DNA of 32,294 bases from Desulfosarcinaceae bacterium (GTDB lineage: Bacteria; Desulfobacterota; Desulfobacteria; Desulfobacterales; Desulfosarcinaceae): contig JASJCL010000072.1 in NCBI GenBank assembly GCA_030066015.1, positions 1 through 32,294 on the forward strand. Direction: 5' to 3'. Every line of letters begins with the position of its first letter. Within the stretch, counting starts at the first letter, position 1. Shown piece by piece: positions 25,655 through 32,294 of this stretch. A program made the translations under genes and the position numbers. The notes below the pieces were generated by a model, which saw nothing but the letters and a program-made list of their open reading frames with translations, was not told where the DNA came from and ran no database searches.

Positions 25655-26113
25655 TTAGCTCTCCTCCAACAATACTTTTTCAACGTCCAGGATGCCCACC
25701 AGGCGGCTGTCGGTTTTGAAGACCCCTTTGAAATACCGTCCCTGAACCCCGCCGATGTTGGCTGGCGGTGGTTCGACCTTGTCCCAATTGGCATCCACCA
25801 CGTCGCTAATGCGGGTGACCAACAGACCCACATATTCTCCTTTGGAGTTGACGATGATGTTACGGCAGCTCTCGGTCACCTCCGTCGTTTCAAGGCCTAG
25901 TTTTTTCCCCAGATCGATAATGGTGACGATCTGCCCGCGCAGGTTGAGGATCCCCATCACATATTCTGGGGCCTGGGGGACGGAGGTCATCTCCATCAAC
26001 TTATTAATCTCCTGAACCTTCAGAATGTCCATGCCGCAAAGCGCTTCACCCACATAGAAGGTGGCCAGTTCGACCATACCAGTCTCGTTTGCGGTGCCCT
26101 TATCCTGTTCCAT
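25655..26113 (-). CDS. cheW: Chemotaxis coupling protein CheW
   Basis: Adaptor of 152 residues linking chemoreceptors to CheA at the inner-membrane arrays. The whole length is one CheW domain: ELATFYVGEALCGMDILKVQEI near the N-terminus, the APEYVMGILNLRGQIVTIIDL core with the conserved R, and GLLVTRISDVV. The ATG at 26113 is preceded by GGAGG at 9-10 nt. It lies 50 nt after cheA and 9 nt before cheB. Confidence 0.97.
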   Translation of the reverse strand: MEQDKGTANETGMVELATFYVGEALCGMDILKVQEINKLMEMTSVPQAPEYVMGILNLRGQIVTIIDLGKKLGLETTEVTESCRNIIVNSKGEYVGLLVTRISDVVDANWDKVEPPPANIGGVQGRYFKGVFKTDSRLVGILDVEKVLLEES

Positions 26114-26163
26114 GGAAACTTGCCTCCATCTGCTTTGTACTATCTGGCTGTGGCTCGCCGATG

Positions 26164-29100
26164 TTACGCCATTACGGCTTGTAGGTGTTCGTAGATGCTC
26201 TTGAGCAGTTTCTCCCGGTCGAGCTTGATTTGGTAGTCATCGATACCAACCTCCTTGCCCCGCGCCACATCCTCTTCACCGGCCAGCGTGGTCAGGGCGA
26301 TAACGGGCAGATGACCGAAGGCCGGATGCCCTTTAATGCGCCGGGTCAGATCGAAGCCGTTCATGTTGGGCATCTCGATATCGGTGACCACCAGGCCAAT
26401 TTCGTCGCCATTTTGCTGCAACAGATCCCAGGCCTCGGCGCCGTCCTCCGCCTCGATGACGTTGTACCCCTCCTCTTCCATGGAGCCCTTGACTTGGTTC
26501 CGAAAGAAGTTGGAGTCCTCGGCAAAGAGAATGGAGTAGCTGCCGACGCCCTCCTCCTGTGGCAGGGACTGCTCCTCGAACCATTCTGGGTTGAGTGTCT
26601 GAACGATCTCATACATGTCAATGAGCAAAGTGGTATGGTCGTTGATAATGGCCGATCCCATGATGCCGGTCTGCTTCAACGTCGTGCCATCAACGTCCAG
26701 GCCGGTTTCCATGGCGTCCACTGGTCCGATGGCCAAGAGTCCCACCTCGCGTCCGGCCACTATGAAGACAATCACCAGGAGATTGTCGCTCGGCGCCAGG
26801 GGTTTGACCATGGCGGCTTCGTCAATGGAGAAAAGCGGCAGGCTGCCGCCACGGTACTGCATCACCCGTTTGCCGCCCACCTCTTCAATATCGCTGGCCT
26901 TGATCTTCTCGATGCGCTCGACAAGGTTGAGAGGTGCGGCGAATTGCTCCTCTTCGGCGCTACGGAAAATGAGCAGTGATTGCCGGTCGGATTTCTGTCT
27001 GAGGATCGATTCGGCCGCCTGGAGTTCTCTGGCTTTGATGCTGCTCTCCACCGATGTCAGGCCAGCCATCCGCGCCAGGTTGCTCACGTCGAGTATGAGG
27101 GCGACACGGCCGTCCCCCATAATGGTGGCGCCGGCGTAGCCACGGCATTTCTTTAGATCGCGTCCCAGCGGTTTTACCACGATCTCTTCCGAGTCATGCA
27201 ATTCGTCCACGACCAAACCGTATTTCATGGTGCCGGTGGAGACCACCACGATGTTCAATGCGCTGGCGGCCCTAAAGCGTCTTTCCGCGGCGGTCTCGGA
27301 CGGGTTGACCTCCGCCGATGCCGGTTCGACATCTGTGGCCGGCACCGTCTCGTTCTCATCTGTGAAAAGGGCGGTCTTGGTCTCGCGCGCATCTGTAATA
27401 CTTTGGCGACGATCGGGACGATAGGTGTTGGTCTTGGGGTCGTGGTACAGCGGTTTGACGCCGATGATATCGGCCAATTTAACCAATGGTAGAAGATCAC
27501 CGCGCAACCGCACAACTTCGGCGTCGCCAACGCGTTCGATGCGGTCGCGAACCTGGTCGGCGGGGATTCGCAGCAACTCTTCAAGGTTGACCTGTGGAAT
27601 GGCGTAACGCTCACCACCCGTGTACACCACCTGGCAGGGAATGATGGCCAGTGTCAGGGGCAGTTTGATGCGAATGGTGGAGCCTTTACCGGCTTCCGAC
27701 TCGATGTCGATGAGGCCGCCCAGTTTGTCCAGGTTGGTTTTGACCACATCCATGCCAACGCCGCGACCGGAGACATCGGTGACCTTTTCGGCAGTTGAAA
27801 AACCGGGAAGAAAAATGAGGTTCACCTGGTCCTTGTCGGACAACACCTTGGCCTGATCCTCCGTGATGAGGCCCTTTTCGATCGCCTTTTGGGCGATAAG
27901 TTCGCCATCGAGACCCTTGCCGTCATCTGCAATCTCGATGTTCACTTGACCCGCCTCATGGTAGGCCTTTAGGTAGATCTGACCAACTTCCGGCTTGCGG
28001 TTTTTGCGCCGGGTCTCAGGCGATTCTATGCCATGGTCGACGGCGTTGCGCACGAGATGGGTGAGGGGGTCACCGATCGCTTCAATGATGGTCTTGTCAA
28101 GCTCCACATCCTTGCCCTCGAGGGTCAGCTCGACTTTTTTGCCCAGACTGCGGGCCAAATCGCGCACCACGCGGGGAAATTTATTGAAAACGTTCCCAAT
28201 ACTCTGCATGCGGGTCAGCATGATGGCCTCTTGCAATTCCGAGGTGATCAGGTCGATCCGCTGACCCGCAATCTCCGAGGCGCGATGGTCGTCGGAGGTC
28301 ATGGATTGCAGTAACTGATTCCGGGACAGAACCAACTCTCCCGCGAGGGTCATGAGTTGATCCAGCAAACTGACGTGCACCCGAAGGCTGGTTTCCTGCT
28401 CTGCCATTACCGGTTTGGTTCCAGACATGTTTTTTTGCGGTGTTGCCATCGCTGATTCCGGTATCGTCGGCTCTGGCTGTCGAACCTCCTCGGGAACCGG
28501 CTCGCTGGCCGTTTCAGGGACAGCGGACGCCGCCGACGTTGCCGCACTCGTATCCTCGACGGATTCCGTCGCTGCGGCCATCGTCGGTTCCCCGCCGGCA
28601 GGGGCGCCCTCCAAGGTTAACAGCTGCTGGTTGGGTGTCAGTTGAAGGATGTTGGCGGGATTGATTCCGAAAAGGACGTTGATATCCCCGGGTTTGAGGA
28701 TGGTGGCAAACAGAAGCGCGAGGGTATCGCCACCGCAGGACCATTGGGCGTCAATGGTGGCGATGGGCGGCAGCGTCACACTGCTCGCCAGAATGGACCC
28801 GGTTTGATCCATCTCCGTAAGGAGCTCGGCCAAAGAGCGGTTTTGGGCGGTAATATCCGCCGCCATGTCCAGATGGACCAGGTACACACATTTGCCATCG
28901 GCATGGGCCTCTGCCAACGCTTCCGCCGATGGGGTCAATATCGAATGACCGTCGGGTGTCTCGACCTCAACCGTTTTCCCCTCAGCCGCAACCGGCGAAT
29001 CGGTGGTTTCCGCTGCCGCGCTCGCCGTGGTTTCGGTGGTGGGCGCCTCCTCCGCGGGGGGCGTCCTACCCGCCAGCACCTCTTGGAGGGCTTTGACATG

Positions 29101-29451
29101 GATTGAAATATCGACATCATTGCTGTTGAGGACATCGTTCATCAGCGCCTTGAGCTGATCGGAAGCGTCTAGCAGCACGTTGACGATATCGGGCGTCGGC
29201 ACCATCTCTCCGGCACGGATCTTTCCCAGAATGTTTTCCATCTCATGGGTCAGCTCCTTGATGTTGTTGAGGCCCATGAATCCGGCGCCACCTTTGATGG
29301 AGTGCGCAGCACGATACACCTTGTTGACCAGGTCCTCATCGATGTTGGCCCCGTTTTCTTCGATGGCCAGAAAGTCATTTTCAATGTCTGCCAGGTGCTC
29401 AAGGGATTCTTCGAGGTACATCTGTAAGGTTTCGTCATCCTGGATCGTCAT
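26164..29451 (-). CDS. cheA: Hybrid chemotaxis histidine kinase CheA with C-terminal receiver
   Basis: Large kinase of 1095 residues that senses signals through chemoreceptors and phosphorylates response regulators. The Hpt domain holds H50 in AHSIKGGAGF. A Thr/Ala/Pro-rich linker with a P2-like segment follows (about 140-340), then the dimerisation helix SLLDQLMTLAGELVLSRNQL and a HATPase domain with HLVRNAVDHGIESPETRRKN and DVSGRGVGMDVVK. Two CheW-like regions follow; the first contains an acidic insert of about 55 residues. A receiver ends the protein, with D1024 in VVTDIEMPNMNG. This is longer than a standard CheA (about 650-700). It heads cheA-cheW-cheB-cheR-RR; no receptor or flagellar gene is seen. 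AAGGAG precedes the ATG. Confidence 0.97.
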   Translation of the reverse strand: MTIQDDETLQMYLEESLEHLADIENDFLAIEENGANIDEDLVNKVYRAAHSIKGGAGFMGLNNIKELTHEMENILGKIRAGEMVPTPDIVNVLLDASDQLKALMNDVLNSNDVDISIHVKALQEVLAGRTPPAEEAPTTETTASAAAETTDSPVAAEGKTVEVETPDGHSILTPSAEALAEAHADGKCVYLVHLDMAADITAQNRSLAELLTEMDQTGSILASSVTLPPIATIDAQWSCGGDTLALLFATILKPGDINVLFGINPANILQLTPNQQLLTLEGAPAGGEPTMAAATESVEDTSAATSAASAVPETASEPVPEEVRQPEPTIPESAMATPQKNMSGTKPVMAEQETSLRVHVSLLDQLMTLAGELVLSRNQLLQSMTSDDHRASEIAGQRIDLITSELQEAIMLTRMQSIGNVFNKFPRVVRDLARSLGKKVELTLEGKDVELDKTIIEAIGDPLTHLVRNAVDHGIESPETRRKNRKPEVGQIYLKAYHEAGQVNIEIADDGKGLDGELIAQKAIEKGLITEDQAKVLSDKDQVNLIFLPGFSTAEKVTDVSGRGVGMDVVKTNLDKLGGLIDIESEAGKGSTIRIKLPLTLAIIPCQVVYTGGERYAIPQVNLEELLRIPADQVRDRIERVGDAEVVRLRGDLLPLVKLADIIGVKPLYHDPKTNTYRPDRRQSITDARETKTALFTDENETVPATDVEPASAEVNPSETAAERRFRAASALNIVVVSTGTMKYGLVVDELHDSEEIVVKPLGRDLKKCRGYAGATIMGDGRVALILDVSNLARMAGLTSVESSIKARELQAAESILRQKSDRQSLLIFRSAEEEQFAAPLNLVERIEKIKASDIEEVGGKRVMQYRGGSLPLFSIDEAAMVKPLAPSDNLLVIVFIVAGREVGLLAIGPVDAMETGLDVDGTTLKQTGIMGSAIINDHTTLLIDMYEIVQTLNPEWFEEQSLPQEEGVGSYSILFAEDSNFFRNQVKGSMEEEGYNVIEAEDGAEAWDLLQQNGDEIGLVVTDIEMPNMNGFDLTRRIKGHPAFGHLPVIALTTLAGEEDVARGKEVGIDDYQIKLDREKLLKSIYEHLQAVMA

Positions 29452-29485
29452 GATCGCACTCCTTGTAACAGGTCAATCTGCAATG

Positions 29486-29517
29486 CTCCCCATCCCGCTG
29501 TCCTGCGGGATAGGGAG
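29486..29517 (-). promoter_or_regulatory. Stable hairpin in the cheA leader
   Basis: CTCCCCATCCCGC (29486-29498) and GCGGGATAGGGAG (29505-29517) form a 13-bp stem with one mismatch and a 6-nt loop. It ends about 35 nt before the cheA ATG, upstream of the Shine-Dalgarno sequence. No T run follows on the minus strand, so it is not a terminator. It may affect translation or mRNA stability. Confidence 0.55.
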
Positions 29518-29527
29518 TGAAGGTGAA

Positions 29528-29539
29528 TTTTCGCGAAAA
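29528..29539. repeat. 12-bp perfect palindrome in the cheA leader
   Basis: TTTTCGCGAAAA is self-complementary and lies about 80 nt upstream of the cheA start, downstream of the proposed sigma-28 promoter. It is a possible operator. Confidence 0.45.
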
Positions 29540-29641
29540 GGGACATCATCGACGCCAGTATCGGTCTGCCCTGGCCGCTCAGCGACAGTCCCCACAAGCA
29601 TTACCAAATAGATAAGGGGCTCGGCGGCTGCCTTGGAGTAT

Positions 29642-29668
29642 ATATCTGCTTGGACCAATAAAACTTTA
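29642..29668 (-). promoter_or_regulatory. Candidate FliA (sigma-28) promoter of the chemotaxis operon
   Basis: On the minus strand TAAAGTTT (29668-29661) is followed after exactly 11 nt by GCAGATAT (29649-29642). The enterobacterial sigma-28 consensus is TAAAGTTT-N11-GCCGATAA, so the -35 matches 8/8 and the -10 matches 6/8. Predicted transcription starts about 185 nt before cheA. Confidence 0.65.
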
Positions 29669-29776
29669 GGGGTGATTCGGGCGCCGTAGAGCGGCTTGAA
29701 GCGCGGTGAAACGCCCGTTGAAGGGAGCCGTCAAGCGCACTGCCGAACAGCTGCGGGGCGGAATGGTGTGGCGTGC

Positions 29777-29812
29777 AAAACCGCCGCCAGGGACGGGGCA
29801 TCCCGGCGGCGG
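29777..29812 (-). terminator. Terminator after the fumarate reductase/SDH iron-sulfur gene
   Basis: On the minus strand CCGCCGCC (29812-29805) pairs with GGCGGCGG (29788-29781), with inner GGGA/TCCC pairing after one bulge. It is followed by four T residues (29780-29777). The hairpin begins 8 nt beyond the stop codon at 29821. Confidence 0.8.
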
Positions 29813-29820
29813 GGAGGGTT

Positions 29821-30581
29821 CTATTTGAAGGGCGAGAGCAGGCTCGCCTTGAGGTACTCGCGGTTCAAACGGGCGATATTGGTGATGGAGATCTCCTTGG
29901 GACACTCCACTTCACACTCGGTTTCATTCGTACAATTGCCGAATCCCAGCTCATCCATGCATTTGACCATGTTGATGGCTCTCTGAGCGGCTTCTGGCCG
30001 ACCTTGCGGCAGGAGGGCCAGGTGCGAGACCTTGGCGCCCACGAACAGCATGGCCGAGGCGTTAGGGCAAGCCGCGACACAGGCGCCGCAACCGATGCAT
30101 TGGGCTGCGTCCATCGCCAGGTTGGCGTTTTCCTGTGGTACCGGGAGGGCGTTTGCGTCTTGGGCGCCGCCGGTGTTGACGGAGATATAGCCGCCCGCGG
30201 CGATGAGGTTGTCCAGGGGGCTGCGGTCCACGGCCAGGTCTTTGATCACCTTGAACGCCATGGCACGGAAAGGTTCGATGGCGATGGTATCGCCACTTCT
30301 GAAATGGCGCATGTGGAGTTGGCAGAGTGTGGTGCCCCGCTCGGGGCCGTGGGGCCGACCGTTGACCACCGCTCCACACATGCCGCAGATTCCCTCGCGA
30401 CAGTCGTGGTCAAAAGCGATGGGCGCCTCTCCTTTAAGGGTCAGCTCTTCGTTGACGACATCCAGCATCTCTAAAAAACTCATATCGGTGGAGATGTTGC
30501 GCGCTTCGTAGGTTTCGAAGCGGCCTCTATCCCTGGGACCGTCCTGACGCCAAACTTTCAGGGTGATATCGATATTTTTCA

Positions 30582-30582
<1 letters not shown>
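29821..30582 (-). CDS. Fumarate reductase/succinate dehydrogenase iron-sulfur subunit
   Basis: Electron-transfer subunit that carries electrons between the flavoprotein and a membrane cytochrome b/quinone. The protein is 253 residues from the ATG at 30582; GTG at 30585 is an alternative. The [2Fe-2S] ligands are C61, C66 and C69 in CREGICGMC, plus C87. The second domain has [12 protein letters not shown] (162-173) and C208, C217 and C227, which would hold [4Fe-4S] and [3Fe-4S] clusters. The sequence resembles the non-classical Sdh/Frd of Wolinella, Geobacter and Bacteroides types. It may work in either direction. Its start overlaps the flavoprotein stop (TGATG), and a terminator follows directly. 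Confidence 0.95.

Positions 30583-32294
<1,712 letters not shown>

Larger units (their letters stand above)
29452..29820. other. Intergenic region between cheA and the fumarate reductase/SDH iron-sulfur gene
   Basis: About 370 nt without a supported gene. On the minus strand it holds, in order toward cheA, the terminator of the reductase genes (29777-29812), a near-consensus sigma-28 promoter (29642-29668), a 12-bp palindrome (29528-29539) and a hairpin (29486-29517). A 61-codon frame at 29473-29658 begins inside the promoter and has no ribosome binding site, so I do not call it. Confidence 0.6.

Noticed and set aside
29473-29658. 61-codon minus-strand frame in the cheA leader
   Set aside because: Begins inside the proposed sigma-28 promoter and has no ribosome binding site; not recognised.

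Overview
This looks like a chromosomal segment from a Gram-negative, moderately GC-rich member of the Desulfobacterota (delta-proteobacterial lineage), probably Desulfobacterales-like. The evidence is the gene content: HflK/HflC, a DUF1015 protein, FmdB-type zinc ribbons, a YkgJ cysteine-cluster protein, a very small AURKAIP1/COX24 (mS38-like) protein, a fumarate reductase/succinate dehydrogenase of the non-classical type, and a CheA with a C-terminal receiver. The assignment rests on family knowledge and general resemblance; no database search was run. There are no insertion sequences, phage genes, CRISPR arrays or rRNA genes. It reads as ordinary core chromosome with a few lineage-specific genes.

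Layout. 1-3.2 kb (+): an unrecognised 453-aa helical protein translationally coupled to a GspE/PilB-type ATPase, closed by a bidirectional terminator. 3.3-7.9 kb (-): a secreted LysM protein, groES-groEL with a CIRCE-like element, an FmdB-type zinc ribbon with a strong sigma-70 promoter, and an orphan HExxH protein. 8.1 kb (+): a 32-aa ribosome-associated-type protein starting at TTG. 8.4-10.4 kb (-): hflK-hflC with a good promoter. 10.7-11.7 kb (+): a DciA/DUF721 protein and a TrmN6-type methyltransferase. 11.7-13.1 kb (-): DUF1015. 13.5-13.7 kb (+): two tRNA-Ser genes (CGA and GGA).

13.9-17.0 kb (+): dnaX-ybaB-recR-ykgJ, a replication and recombination operon; dnaX carries an 11-A run near its 3' end. 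17.0-18.1 kb: a small unrecognised gene on the minus strand, divergent from murI. 18.1-22.8 kb (-): four genes of stress or osmotic flavour: an MscS channel, an HTH plus EIIA fusion, a ClC channel with CBS domains, and a tandem universal stress protein.

23.0-29.5 kb (-): a chemotaxis operon in the order cheA(hybrid)-cheW-cheB-cheR-response regulator, preceded by a near-consensus FliA (sigma-28) promoter and a long structured leader. 29.8-32.3 kb (-): fumarate reductase/succinate dehydrogenase iron-sulfur and flavoprotein subunits. The flavoprotein runs off the right edge.

The observations most worth following are the sigma-28 promoter and leader in front of cheA, the ClC protein that lacks both canonical glutamates and sits beside an EIIA-HTH fusion, the A11 run in dnaX, the CIRCE-like element with a doubled spacer, and several unrecognised small or orphan proteins.
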